Source of the DNA: Candidatus Omnitrophota bacterium
Lineage (GTDB): Bacteria > Omnitrophota > Gorgyraeia > Tantalellales > Tantalellaceae
DNA length: 59,785 nucleotides
Direction: 5' to 3'
Assembly (NCBI GenBank): GCA_028715965.1
Contig: JAQUQS010000008.1
Location: 1 to 59,785 of the forward strand
Part shown: positions 1 through 8,811 of the stretch, in pieces
How the letters are laid out: every line of letters begins with the position of its first letter
Numbering within the stretch: position 1 is the stretch's first letter
Position numbers and translations under genes: made by a program
Notes under the pieces: generated by a model
Told to the model about the DNA's origin: nothing
Databases searched by the model: none
What the model saw: only the letters and a program-made list of their open reading frames with translations

Positions 1-691
1 CATCCTTTTTCCGGATGAAGATGTCGAAAAGGCCATTATCAGCCTTTCTTTCCCGTCATTCAGGGACATATGTCTTGAGAACGGTCTTGTCCGCGCGGGT
101 GCCGGGCTCAGGATGAACGAGTTATTGTCGTTCTCCTGCAGGAAAGGGCTTACAGGATTCGAGGGGTTGGCGGGGATACCCGGGACCATAGGCGGGGCGC
201 TTGTCAAGAACGCTTCCTGTGAGGGTTCGATAAGTGATCATCTCGTTAAGGTACTCCTGATGGATGGGGCCGGTAACATGCGTTGGGTGTCCAAAGATGA
301 GATGGGATTCGGATACCGCTCATCATCAATACTGTCCGATGAGGTGGTCGTTGAAGGTGTGTTCAGTATTAAGGAGGATGACCCGGACAATGTCCGTAGC
401 AGGGTAAGGGATAGTTTTTTGAGGAAAATGAGGAAACAACCGCTTGAGGGTCTGTCCCTGGGAAGTGTGTTCAAGAACCCTGAGGGGATGATGGCATGGG
501 AACTTGTGGACCAGGTAGGTATGAGGGGATACAGGTCCGGTGGCGCGGTCGTTTCCGTGAAACACGCTAATTTCATCCTGAATGGATCCGGCGCGCGCGC
601 CGAAGATGTCAAAAATATCATAGGAGAGGCCCAGAGAAGGATCCGGGCCGAGTTCGGTATGACGCTCGAGCTTGAAATAGAGGTGTTATGA
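1..691 (+). CDS. murB: UDP-N-acetylenolpyruvoylglucosamine reductase, C-terminal part (start outside window)
   Basis: MurB reduces UDP-GlcNAc-enolpyruvate to UDP-MurNAc with NADPH and FAD in the cytoplasm, the second committed step of peptidoglycan synthesis. The reading frame is open from base 2, so the N-terminal part of the FAD-binding domain lies before the window. Visible family motifs are GIPGTIGG followed by the KNAS loop (FAD/substrate binding), GSVFKNP (the serine of this loop is the expected proton donor) and the C-terminal block KHANFILN that leads into the terminal LELEIEV strand. The stop overlaps the ddl start by four bases (ATGA), so the two are probably translationally coupled. 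The murB-ddl-ftsQ-ftsA order is that of a classical dcw cluster. Confidence 0.95.
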   Translation, partial: ILFPDEDVEKAIISLSFPSFRDICLENGLVRAGAGLRMNELLSFSCRKGLTGFEGLAGIPGTIGGALVKNASCEGSISDHLVKVLLMDGAGNMRWVSKDEMGFGYRSSSILSDEVVVEGVFSIKEDDPDNVRSRVRDSFLRKMRKQPLEGLSLGSVFKNPEGMMAWELVDQVGMRGYRSGGAVVSVKHANFILNGSGARAEDVKNIIGEAQRRIRAEFGMTLELEIEVL

Positions 692-1653
692 ATTTCCACG
701 CGGGAACAGGGGATATGATGTCCTCAATAGAGGGACTTAAGGGGAAGCGTATTGGTGTCCTGGCGGGGGGGCGTTCCAGCGAGAGGGAGATAAGCCTTAA
801 GAGCGGTCGCGCCGTATTCTCATGCCTGGAAGCCAATGGTATGGATGTCACTTTCCTGGATGTGGATGACAACTCTGTAGAAGAAGCGGTGAAGGCAAGC
901 GGCATAGATATCGCTTTCATCGCGCTTCATGGCAGGTTCGGCGAGGACGGGAAGCTCCAGGCCATACTTGAAGGTATGGGTATCGGATACACCGGGTCCG
1001 GTCCGCGAGCTTCCGAACTGGCCATGGATAAACTGGCGTCCAAGGAACGTTTCCTAAGTGCCGGATTGAAAACGCCCGAGTATCTGGCGCTTGATCCGGG
1101 GCGGTGGGTAGACCCTGATGGGCTGTGGGTACCGTGCGTGGTGAAACCACGGTATGAGGGATCGAGCTTTGGTCTTACCGTAGTAAGGAAAAAGGACGGG
1201 ATCGCGGAGGCTATAAAGAAAGCCGCGATTTTTGGTGAGGATGTGCTGATCGAAGAGTATATACATGGACGGGAGCTGACCGTAGGGGTATTGGGCGGGA
1301 AGGCATTGCCGATCGTTGAAATAGTGACGCCGGAACAAGTTTATGATCACGACGCCAAATATGTACATAAAAGCACCAGGTATCTCGTCCCGGCGGACCT
1401 TAGTCTGGAGGTCGCGCGGGAGGTGCGGGAAGCCGGATCGCGGGCACACGACAGTCTTGGATGTGAAGGTTTTTCCAGGGTGGATATAAGGCTCAGCGAA
1501 CGTTCGGAAGCATATGTGCTTGAGGTGAACACGATACCCGGGCTTACGGAGAGAAGTCTTTTGCCGATGGCCGCCGCCGCATACGGGCTGGATTTTTTTG
1601 GATTATGTGTTAATATGCTGATGAGCGCAATGTCCCGTGCCGGGACTAAATGA
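688..1653 (+). CDS. ddl: D-alanine--D-alanine ligase
   Basis: Makes D-Ala-D-Ala from two D-alanines with ATP for the peptidoglycan stem peptide. At 321 residues it has the usual family length. The ATP-grasp order is intact: GGRSSEREISL near the N-terminus (first D-Ala site), ALHGRFGEDG, the central VVKPRYEGSSFG loop, LIEEYIHGRELTVGVL, and the C-terminal metal-binding block RVDIRL...LEVNTIPGLTERSL. The ATG at 688 overlaps the murB stop. Methionines 10 and 11 are possible later starts, because the residues before them are not conserved in the family. It sits between murB and ftsQ in an operon-like run. Confidence 0.96.
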   Translation: MNFHAGTGDMMSSIEGLKGKRIGVLAGGRSSEREISLKSGRAVFSCLEANGMDVTFLDVDDNSVEEAVKASGIDIAFIALHGRFGEDGKLQAILEGMGIGYTGSGPRASELAMDKLASKERFLSAGLKTPEYLALDPGRWVDPDGLWVPCVVKPRYEGSSFGLTVVRKKDGIAEAIKKAAIFGEDVLIEEYIHGRELTVGVLGGKALPIVEIVTPEQVYDHDAKYVHKSTRYLVPADLSLEVAREVREAGSRAHDSLGCEGFSRVDIRLSERSEAYVLEVNTIPGLTERSLLPMAAAAYGLDFFGLCVNMLMSAMSRAGTK

Positions 1654-1684
1654 CGCAGGATACATTGAATAAAGGGGGGGGATA

Positions 1685-2494
1685 ATGTCGGCAAAACGGA
1701 ATTCCGGGAGAAGGCAGAATGCCAAGAGGACGTCTTCCGGGGGGAAGGCGATAGACGTGGCGAATTTCATAGCGCTTCGCGTAGTCCCTGGCATCGTTAT
1801 ATCCGCCATAGTGCTGGGTCTTCCGGGATACGGGTTATACCGGTTCTTTAAATACGGGGATTTTTTCCGGGTGAAACAGGTTGTTGTTAATTCGGACGAT
1901 CCCGGGGTCTTTGCCCCGGTGTCCAAGGACCTGAACAAACGTTACGTGGGGCATAACATATTCAACGTGGATGTTAAGTACGCCAGAAGGATGGTAGCCA
2001 AAGAACACCCGGAGCTTAAGAAGGTCACGGTGAGGAAGGTGTTCCCTGATGTCATCGAGATGGACGTGGTAACAAGGAAACCCGTGGCTGTTATCGAGTC
2101 CGGACGCGGGATCGTGGTGGACGCGGAGAACGTAGTGCTGGGTTCTGACATGATGACCCCCGGGCTCATAAAGATCAAAGGCATCAGTTTTTTTCTGAAC
2201 GCCCCTACTAAGGGAGAGAAGATAGACAACAAGGCCCTGGATGCCGCCGTGAACCTCCTCAGGATCATACAGAACAATAAGGGTCTCAGAAAAGAAGGGA
2301 TAGATTACATAGATGTCACGGATCGCAACAATCTTATGGTCGGGATAAGCGGTGCTACGGTAAAAATAGGCGCGGAAGACCTTGATGGAAGAATAAAACG
2401 ACTTGGAAGCATACTTAACGATCCGGCAATGGACCTGAAGCACATAAACTATATTGACTTGAGGTTCGAGGATACGGTCATTTCCCCTAAATAG
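1685..2494 (+). CDS. ftsQ: FtsQ/DivIB-type division protein with POTRA domain
   Basis: FtsQ is a single-pass inner-membrane protein that links early and late divisome proteins (FtsB/FtsL and FtsK in model species). This 269-residue protein has a basic cytoplasmic tail (about residues 1-28), one hydrophobic segment (about 32-52), then a POTRA-like region starting at FFRVKQVVVN and a beta domain containing VFPDVIEMDVVTRKPVAVI, the usual FtsQ signature. The predicted start follows a G-rich ribosome site (AAAGGGGGGG) ending just before ATG 1685. Sequence identity to model FtsQ looks low, but position between ddl and ftsA supports the call. Confidence 0.88.
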   Translation: MSAKRNSGRRQNAKRTSSGGKAIDVANFIALRVVPGIVISAIVLGLPGYGLYRFFKYGDFFRVKQVVVNSDDPGVFAPVSKDLNKRYVGHNIFNVDVKYARRMVAKEHPELKKVTVRKVFPDVIEMDVVTRKPVAVIESGRGIVVDAENVVLGSDMMTPGLIKIKGISFFLNAPTKGEKIDNKALDAAVNLLRIIQNNKGLRKEGIDYIDVTDRNNLMVGISGATVKIGAEDLDGRIKRLGSILNDPAMDLKHINYIDLRFEDTVISPK

Positions 2495-2518
2495 GCATAT
2501 GGAGGGAAGAGGGAATAC

Positions 2519-3562
2519 ATGTTCGCTATAATAAGCGCCGTAAATGACAGCCTTGACGGGATATTGGTCAGGCCCATGAAGAATGGGGACCTTTTCCCGG
2601 AGGACTTCTGCCGCGGTTCATCCAGGGGGTTCAGTGGCGGTATAGTGTCTGATATATGTACTGCCACCGAGAGTCTGAACGATATCCTTGGCAGGATGCA
2701 GAAAAAATGTAAAGGGCGGATAAGGGACGTCTATTCAGTATTGACCTCGACCTCTGTAGAAATAACTCCCTCATCGGGCCTGGTCCTCTTGTCCAGGTAC
2801 GGGCGTGAAGTAGAGAAAAGGGATGTAAACAGATGCGTAGAGATCGGGGCGACCATGCGTCTTCCTCTGGACCGGTATATAATACACAAGATAGTTACCG
2901 GGTTCAGCATAGACGGCGATCCTGATATAAAGAACCCAATAGGGCTTGACGCGGTCAAATTAAGCGCCGATATCAATGTGCTTACCTTGAATTCTTCGAT
3001 AGTCAACAATATGTCCAAATGTATCTCCTACGCGGGGTATGTCCCTGCCGGCTTCTTTTTCTCTGGCATAGTGACTTCGTATCGGTCTCTCTTTGATGAG
3101 GATAAGGAGAAGGGTGTACTTTTGCTGAATATATGCAGGGACATGACCGAGGCGACGATATTTTACAAGGGTACTCTGACGGGATGCAGGGTCTTTTCTC
3201 TGGGGGTGAATGACATGAACAGTCTGGATGGAAATATTAACGCCGCTGTTCTTAATGATCTTGCCGCGGCGATAAGGGTCCTGCCTGGATCCGATAAAAT
3301 ATCCAAGACCGTGGTCATCGGACAAGGGAAACAGACGGATGACCTGATAGAATCCCTTGAAAAGGTCTTGTCTACCCCGGTCGAAGCCGGAACTTGCATA
3401 TCCCGCCATTTTGAACAGCTCCCTATCGATAAGGACGGGTATACGGCCGTTCTCGGATGTGCCGACCTCCTGGCCGAGGAAGAAATAGGGAAGAACCCGT
3501 TCAGCGATATACCACGCTGGCTGGTATTCAAGGCGAACAGCTTCCTGAACAGGTATTTTTAG
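2519..3562 (+). CDS. ftsA: Divergent FtsA-like protein with eroded ATP-binding motifs
   Basis: FtsA is the actin-fold protein that tethers FtsZ to the membrane. Recognition rests on the middle (about residues 116-175): a DRYIIHKIVTGFSIDG segment, then IKNPIGLDAVKL and NNMSKCISYAGY, which match the FtsA SHS2 (1C) region and its return to the actin core. A C-terminal amphipathic stretch ending NSFLNRYF resembles the membrane-targeting helix. The nucleotide site is not conserved. The first phosphate loop (DIGT in FtsA) reads AVNDSLDG at residues 7-14, the second (DIGGGTTD) reads NICRDMTE at 204-211, and the adenosine motif is VIGQGKQTD at 266-274. It may be a non-ATP-binding FtsA. No ftsZ follows. 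Confidence 0.75.
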   Translation: MFAIISAVNDSLDGILVRPMKNGDLFPEDFCRGSSRGFSGGIVSDICTATESLNDILGRMQKKCKGRIRDVYSVLTSTSVEITPSSGLVLLSRYGREVEKRDVNRCVEIGATMRLPLDRYIIHKIVTGFSIDGDPDIKNPIGLDAVKLSADINVLTLNSSIVNNMSKCISYAGYVPAGFFFSGIVTSYRSLFDEDKEKGVLLLNICRDMTEATIFYKGTLTGCRVFSLGVNDMNSLDGNINAAVLNDLAAAIRVLPGSDKISKTVVIGQGKQTDDLIESLEKVLSTPVEAGTCISRHFEQLPIDKDGYTAVLGCADLLAEEEIGKNPFSDIPRWLVFKANSFLNRYF

Positions 3563-3688
3563 CACAAGTTATTTAAACGCAGCTACTTAAGGCGTGACGA
3601 CCTTATCCGGCCCCGGCCCATTCCCGGAATACTTTTCTTAAACCTTTCTGCTATAAGTAATTGTTATTAATTATATAAACACACTGTG

Positions 3689-3717
3689 TTGACATTGCAG
3701 GTAAATTATGATATTTT
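3689..3717 (+). promoter_or_regulatory. Sigma70-type promoter for proC operon
   Basis: TTGACA at 3689-3694, a 17-base spacer, and TATTTT at 3712-3717 preceded by TGA (extended -10). It lies in the 188-base gap between ftsA and proC, the place where ftsZ is found in related clusters. Transcription would start near 3724, which excludes the upstream TTG at 3724 as the proC start and favours ATG 3751. Confidence 0.6.
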
Positions 3718-3750
3718 TAACCGTTGCAAGCTTTGATCCGGGGGTATTTT

Positions 3751-4551
3751 ATGCAGGCAGTGAGATTAGGTGTGATAGGATGCGGGAACATGGGGGCGGC
3801 TATAACCAGGGCCCTTGTGGAAAAAAAGATACTGCAGTCCGAGACCATACTTATAAATGATAAGGATATGGATAAGCTCAGGAAACTGGGTGAGTCCACG
3901 GGTGTGTCCGTAGCTTCCCTGGATGAATTGATGGCGCGTTCCAATATGTTGCTCTTCGCGGTCAAGCCCCAGGATTTCGGCACGGTCGCGGGAACGGTCA
4001 AGGGAAAGATATCCGGGCATATGGTGCTTTCGATAATGGCCGGGATCAGGATGGCCGGGATAAAAGAGGCCCTGGGCGGGGACATACCTGTCGTCAGGGC
4101 GATGCCCAATATGGCCGCGTCCGTACAGGAAAGTATGACCTGTCTGTCCTTCAGTGGGATGGAGACCCTGCCAGTGGAAGTTAAGAACATATTCGGGGCG
4201 ATAGGTGAAGTAATGGTCCTCGAAGAGGGACTCCTTGATACGGTGACAGCCATGTCCGGTAGCGGCCCGGCATATCTTTTTTATCTTGCCGATGCCATGA
4301 TCTCTGCTGGAGAAAAGAATGGCCTGTCGCGTGAACGGTCGGAGATGTTGGTCCGGCAGACGCTGCTGGGGGCTGTTGTTCTTTTGAACCAGACCACGGT
4401 GGGGGCCGCTGAGCTTATCAGGGCGGTCGCGTCAAAGGGTGGTACGACGGAGGCCGCATTGACGGTCATGGATAAAGCCGGGCTGAAAGATGTCGTTGAG
4501 AATGCCATATCCGCCGCCAAGAAAAGATCGGAAGAGCTTTCGGCGGGATAG
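3751..4551 (+). CDS. proC: Pyrroline-5-carboxylate reductase
   Basis: Last step of proline synthesis: reduces 1-pyrroline-5-carboxylate to proline with NAD(P)H in the cytoplasm. An N-terminal Rossmann fold starts with GVIGCGNMG. The family motifs AVKPQ, SIMAGI, RAMPNMAA and the helical dimer domain with MSGSGPAYLFYLADAM and ASKGGTTEAAL are all present. Length is 266 residues from ATG 3751, which has a GGGGG ribosome site six bases upstream; a frame-matched TTG at 3724 would lie at the predicted transcription start and is less likely. proB and proA are encoded at 39-41.5 kb, so the proline pathway is complete in this window. proC followed by yggT is a common arrangement downstream of ftsZ clusters. 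Confidence 0.96.
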   Translation: MQAVRLGVIGCGNMGAAITRALVEKKILQSETILINDKDMDKLRKLGESTGVSVASLDELMARSNMLLFAVKPQDFGTVAGTVKGKISGHMVLSIMAGIRMAGIKEALGGDIPVVRAMPNMAASVQESMTCLSFSGMETLPVEVKNIFGAIGEVMVLEEGLLDTVTAMSGSGPAYLFYLADAMISAGEKNGLSRERSEMLVRQTLLGAVVLLNQTTVGAAELIRAVASKGGTTEAALTVMDKAGLKDVVENAISAAKKRSEELSAG

Positions 4552-4575
4552 GGGATATAGGAGATAGGAGCTAAG

Positions 4576-4872
4576 ATGTTCGTATTGGCTGAAATAATAA
4601 AAGGTATAGGGCTTCTGGCGTCCCTGGTATTCGACATACTTTTTTTCCTGCTGGTGGTCAGGATAATACTGTCCTGGGTGAATCCTGACCCGTATAATGA
4701 GTTCGTCAAGATCGTGTACAGGATAACGGACCCGATACTCGGACCGTTCAGGAGGTTGCCGCTCCAGATGGGTGGCATTGATCTTTCCCCCATACTGGTC
4801 TTCATCCTCCTGTCCGTCCTACGCAATGTGGTGCTTAACGTTATATACCAATTTGCGTTAAAACTGGTGTAA
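4576..4872 (+). CDS. yggT: YggT family membrane protein
   Basis: Small integral membrane protein of 98 residues with two hydrophobic segments (about 12-36 and 72-94) and the family signature RIILSWVNPDP followed by ITDPILGPFRR and GIDLSPILV. Members sit beside proC, sepF and divIVA in many genomes and affect osmotic tolerance and cell-envelope or chloroplast division processes, but no biochemical activity is settled. The start has a GGAG ribosome site. It is four bases from the DUF167 gene, the same neighbour as in Proteobacteria (yggT-yggU). Confidence 0.92.
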   Translation: MFVLAEIIKGIGLLASLVFDILFFLLVVRIILSWVNPDPYNEFVKIVYRITDPILGPFRRLPLQMGGIDLSPILVFILLSVLRNVVLNVIYQFALKLV

Positions 4873-4876
4873 ATGC

Positions 4877-5101
4877 ATGAGATTAGAGCTTAAGGTGATA
4901 CCGAAATCCTCACGTAACGTGATAGTGGAAGAAGGCGGGACGTTGAGGGTCTATGTCACGGCGGCACCGGACAAGGGAAAGGCCAACAAGGCGGTAATAG
5001 ATCTTCTGTCTGAGAGATACGGCGTACCCAAAAGATGTGTGCGTTTTATAAAGGGAGAATCCTCCCGGACCAAGGTAGTGGAGGTGCTTACAGATGGGTA
5101 A
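4877..5101 (+). CDS. DUF167 (YggU-type) protein
   Basis: A 74-residue cytoplasmic protein of the DUF167 family of unknown function. The hallmark is the central AAPDKGKANKAVIDLL stretch followed by VRFIKGESSRTK, which forms the conserved basic surface of YggU. It directly follows yggT, as in many bacteria. Its last bases overlap the start of mtnP by eight bases, so the two are probably co-translated. Confidence 0.9.
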   Translation: MRLELKVIPKSSRNVIVEEGGTLRVYVTAAPDKGKANKAVIDLLSERYGVPKRCVRFIKGESSRTKVVEVLTDG

Positions 5102-5957
5102 GACCGGAGTAATAGGCGGCAGCGCGCTTTATTCCATAGAGGGACTTAAGGTGACGGAAAAGCGGACGGTAGACACGCCGTTCGGTCCGCCTTCGGACGA
5201 GTTCGTTGTCGGGGAATTGGCCGGTTCTAAAGTGGTATTCCTTCCCAGGCATGGGAAAGGACATACTATATTGCCCAGTGAGCTCAATTATCGGGCGAAC
5301 ATATGGGCGTTCAAGTCCCTGGGGGTGGATCGGATAATATCCCTGTCGGCCGTAGGCAGTATGAAGGAAGAATTGCGCCCGCTTGACGTGGTCCTGGTGG
5401 ACCAGTTCATAGACAGGACGAACCAGGCAAGGCCTTCGACATTTTTTGGTGGAGGCATAGTCGCGCATATTCCTTTTGCCGAACCTATCTGCCATGAGCT
5501 CAAGGATACGATACTTCGCGCCAACAAGGATGTGGGGGCCAGGATACATGATGGCGGTACATACCTGAACATGGAAGGTCCCGCGTTTTCGACCAGGGCG
5601 GAATCCCTTCTTTACCGCAAATGGGGAGTGGATGTTATCGGCATGACCAATATGCCGGAGGCCAGGCTGGCGCGCGAAGCGGGTATATGCTATGCCACGG
5701 TGGCCATGGTCACGGATTATGACTGCTGGCACGAGGTCGATTCGGGGGATAGCGTTACCGTGGAAATGGTGATAGAGAACTTGAACAAGAACGTCGAGGT
5801 GGCGAAAAAGATACTGGTGAACACCCTGTCCGCGATCTCCGTAAAGCGCGGGTGTTCCTGTGGAGATACTCTTAAGAACGCTATAGTAACGTCGAGAGAG
5901 ATGATCCCGGAAAGCGTAAAAAAGGAACTGGCCCCGATACTGGAAGGCCTTGTGTAA
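5094..5957 (+). CDS. mtnP: S-methyl-5'-thioadenosine phosphorylase
   Basis: Cleaves 5'-methylthioadenosine with phosphate to adenine and methylthioribose-1-phosphate, recycling the by-product of polyamine and autoinducer synthesis. This 287-residue protein is a purine nucleoside phosphorylase-fold trimer type. Visible motifs are GVIGGSALY (phosphate loop), PRHGKGH, NYRANIWAFK, YLNMEGPAFSTRAES, GMTNMPEARLA and TDYDCW, the last carrying the aspartates that select adenine over hypoxanthine. It is an unusual guest between the yggT-DUF167 pair and ileS. Its ATG lies inside the end of the DUF167 gene. Other methionine-salvage genes are not in the window. Confidence 0.93.
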   Translation: MGKTGVIGGSALYSIEGLKVTEKRTVDTPFGPPSDEFVVGELAGSKVVFLPRHGKGHTILPSELNYRANIWAFKSLGVDRIISLSAVGSMKEELRPLDVVLVDQFIDRTNQARPSTFFGGGIVAHIPFAEPICHELKDTILRANKDVGARIHDGGTYLNMEGPAFSTRAESLLYRKWGVDVIGMTNMPEARLAREAGICYATVAMVTDYDCWHEVDSGDSVTVEMVIENLNKNVEVAKKILVNTLSAISVKRGCSCGDTLKNAIVTSREMIPESVKKELAPILEGLV

Positions 5958-5976
5958 TACGGAATGAGGATGTGAG

Positions 5977-8811
5977 ATGAAACAGAAGAGTACGGATAAA
6001 GGATATAAGGAAACACTTAACCTCCCGAGGACGGAGTTCCCGATGAAGGCCAATCTCCCCCAAAGAGAGCCGGAAACCTTGGAAAAATGGGGGAAAGAGG
6101 ATATATACGGGGCTATCATTAAAAAGAGGGAGCACTCTTCGAGGTCTTTTATCCTGCACGATGGGCCTCCGTACGCAAATGGGCACATACACATGGGGCA
6201 CGTGCTTAACAAAACGCTAAAGGACATATGCGTTAAATACTTTTCGATGAAGGGATATTACGCGCCGTATGTGCCTGGATGGGATTGCCACGGGCTTCCG
6301 GTGGAGCATCAACTGCTCAAAGAGCTGAAGGTGTCGAAGCACGATGTCGACCAGGTCGACTTCCGGCGTAAGGCGTATGATTACGCCATGAAATTCGTGA
6401 AGATACAGTCGGAGGAGTTCAAGCGACTGGGTATCTTCGGGGATTGGGAAAAACCGTACTTGACGCTTACCAAGGAATACGAGTCCAGTATCCTGACCGC
6501 GCTGGCGGACCTTTTCGAGAAAGGATACATATACAAGGACCTGAAACCTGTCAACTGGTGTAAGAGTTGTGAGACCGCGCTGGCCGAGGCCGAGGTGGAA
6601 TATGAGGACAAGGAATCGCCGTCGATATATATAAAGTTCCGCACGGAGAAGGATGAGGCCGGGAAGAAAACCTTTTTTATCGTATGGACCACTACCCCGT
6701 GGACCTTGGTCGCGAACGTAGCCGTGGCCCTTCATCCTGACCTGGAATACTCACTGGTGGATACGGGGGAGGAAGTCTGGATAATGGCTTCGGAGCTTGT
6801 AGATAAGATAGCCGAAAAGGCCTATTTGGAGGGGCACAGGATAGTCCGCAGGATGTCAGGAGATGCGGTGGCCCGTGAGTTCGCCTCAAGCCGCCATCCA
6901 TTCCTGGACAGGGTGTCGGTCACTGTAACGGCTGGGTACGTTACAAAGGAAGAAGGTACGGGTTGTGTGCATACCGCTCCGGGACACGGACAGGATGACT
7001 ATATCACAGGCAGGAAATATGGTCTTCAGATAATAATGCCGGTCGATGACAGGGGACGCTTCAAGGCGGAAGCCGGAGACCTCGCGGGCATGGATGTTTA
7101 TGACGCGAATGAGAGGATAATTGAAAAACTCTCTTTGTCGGGGACTTTGGTCCGCGAGGACAAAGTGAAACATTCCTATCCGCATTGCTGGCGATGTAAA
7201 AGACCGATAATCTTCAGGGCTACCGAGCAGTGGTTCATGAACATAGAACACGACGGGCTCAGGGAACGTCTCGTTAAGGCCATTGGGTCGGAGGTGAAAT
7301 GGGTGCCTGTTTCGGGGCGTGAGAGGATAAAGGCCATGGTCGAGGGAAGGCCGGACTGGTGCCTGTCAAGGCAGCGTTACTGGGGTGTGCCTATCCCGGC
7401 ATTCAAATGTGTTTCGTGCGGGTCTTCTTTCTCCAGCGCCGGATTGATCCGGAGCGTGGCGGGACTTACGGCCCGTGAAGGGTCTAATGTCTGGTTCGAG
7501 AAAGACGCTAATGGTCTTCTGCCCGCTGGGACCGTATGCGCATCATGCGGGTCTTCGGAGTTCGTGAAGGAAGGGGACATACTTGACGTCTGGTTCGATT
7601 CGGGAGTGAGCCATAAAGCTGTATTGGAAGCCCGGGAAGGACTCTCATCCCCGGCGGACCTTTATCTGGAGGGATCGGACCAGCACAGGGGATGGTTCCA
7701 ATCCTCTCTCATAACTTCCATGGGTATGTGTGGCCGGCCTCCGTATAAGCAGGTACTTACGCATGGTTTTGTGGTGGATGGCGATGGTAAAAAGATGTCA
7801 AAATCGCTGGGGAATGTCATAAAACCCCAGGATATAATGAAAAAATACGGAGCCGATATATTGCGCTTGTGGGTCGCGTCAAGCGACTACGAGGGTGATA
7901 TAAAACTTTCAACAGAGATATTGGACAGGCTTGCTGACGGGTACAGGAAGATCAGGAACACTTTCAGGTTCCTCTTGAGCAATCTATACGATTTTGACCC
8001 GGCAACTGACGCGGTGGGAGCGAGGTCCATGGAAGAAATAGACAGGTGGGTATTGTCCAGGCTCGTATCCCTTGTCGAGAAAGTTACGGAGAATTACGAC
8101 GCGTGGGATTTTTATAAAGTTTATCGGTCCATATATGATTTCTGTGTATATGAGGTCAGCGCGTTCTATCTGGATGTCTTGAAGGACTCGTTATACGTGG
8201 ATCTTGCCCATTCGCCCAGAAGAAGGTCACATCAGACCGGTATGTTCATGCTGCTTGAAACGCTGGACAAGATGCTGGCGCCTCTTATGCCTTTTACCTC
8301 TGACGAGGTCTGGGGATATGCGGGACTTCCGGGAAAGGAAAAAAGCGTGCATATGTCCGACTGGCCCGACGTTCAGGGAATGAGGAAGGTGTATAAGGAT
8401 GAGGACCTGGACAGGAAATGGGCCGGCATACTTTCTCTCAGGGATGAGGTAATGAAGGCTCTTGAACGCAACCGGGAGAACGGGCTTATCGGAAGTTCCC
8501 TGGAAGCGAAAGTGATATTTCACTCCTCGGATGCGGATGCGGGGGAGCTTGTTTCCGGCGATCCGCGGCTTTTAGCGGAGCTTTTTAAGGTGTCGAAAGT
8601 GACGCTGGTGGAAAAGCCGATGGAGGGTATGGATCCGGTGGGGGATGGGAAGTTATCGATCAAGATCGAGAAAGCTCGGGGTAATAAATGTCAGAGATGC
8701 TGGAATTACCGCGACGAGGTGGGGACGATAGGGGATGCCCCGGAGCTGTGTGCTAGATGTCATGATGTAATCAATGAAAGGAGCCATGATGGTCAAGAAG
8801 GACGCAAATAA
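5977..8811 (+). CDS. ileS: Isoleucyl-tRNA synthetase
   Basis: Class I synthetase that charges tRNA-Ile and edits mischarged valine. The 944 residues are the bacterial-type length. The HIGH motif is HMGH at residues 72-75 and the KMSKS motif is intact at 606-610. The CP1 editing domain with TTPWTL and GTGCVHTAPGHGQDDY is present, as are WCLSRQRYWG, DVWFDSG and the C-terminal zinc ribbon beginning CQRCW at residue 905. An additional pair of CxxC motifs (CVSCG and CASCG) precedes DVWFDSG. The start follows a GAGGATGTGAG stretch. ileS-dksA/traR-lspA-rluD is a known conserved order downstream of dcw clusters. Confidence 0.98.
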   Translation: MKQKSTDKGYKETLNLPRTEFPMKANLPQREPETLEKWGKEDIYGAIIKKREHSSRSFILHDGPPYANGHIHMGHVLNKTLKDICVKYFSMKGYYAPYVPGWDCHGLPVEHQLLKELKVSKHDVDQVDFRRKAYDYAMKFVKIQSEEFKRLGIFGDWEKPYLTLTKEYESSILTALADLFEKGYIYKDLKPVNWCKSCETALAEAEVEYEDKESPSIYIKFRTEKDEAGKKTFFIVWTTTPWTLVANVAVALHPDLEYSLVDTGEEVWIMASELVDKIAEKAYLEGHRIVRRMSGDAVAREFASSRHPFLDRVSVTVTAGYVTKEEGTGCVHTAPGHGQDDYITGRKYGLQIIMPVDDRGRFKAEAGDLAGMDVYDANERIIEKLSLSGTLVREDKVKHSYPHCWRCKRPIIFRATEQWFMNIEHDGLRERLVKAIGSEVKWVPVSGRERIKAMVEGRPDWCLSRQRYWGVPIPAFKCVSCGSSFSSAGLIRSVAGLTAREGSNVWFEKDANGLLPAGTVCASCGSSEFVKEGDILDVWFDSGVSHKAVLEAREGLSSPADLYLEGSDQHRGWFQSSLITSMGMCGRPPYKQVLTHGFVVDGDGKKMSKSLGNVIKPQDIMKKYGADILRLWVASSDYEGDIKLSTEILDRLADGYRKIRNTFRFLLSNLYDFDPATDAVGARSMEEIDRWVLSRLVSLVEKVTENYDAWDFYKVYRSIYDFCVYEVSAFYLDVLKDSLYVDLAHSPRRRSHQTGMFMLLETLDKMLAPLMPFTSDEVWGYAGLPGKEKSVHMSDWPDVQGMRKVYKDEDLDRKWAGILSLRDEVMKALERNRENGLIGSSLEAKVIFHSSDADAGELVSGDPRLLAELFKVSKVTLVEKPMEGMDPVGDGKLSIKIEKARGNKCQRCWNYRDEVGTIGDAPELCARCHDVINERSHDGQEGRK

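Noticed and set aside
5088-6227. A 379-codon open frame on the minus strand across mtnP and the start of ileS
   Set aside because: It lies opposite two well-supported genes, has no recognisable motif and no promoter or ribosome site of its own. Long antisense frames of this kind recur in the window as a result of codon bias.
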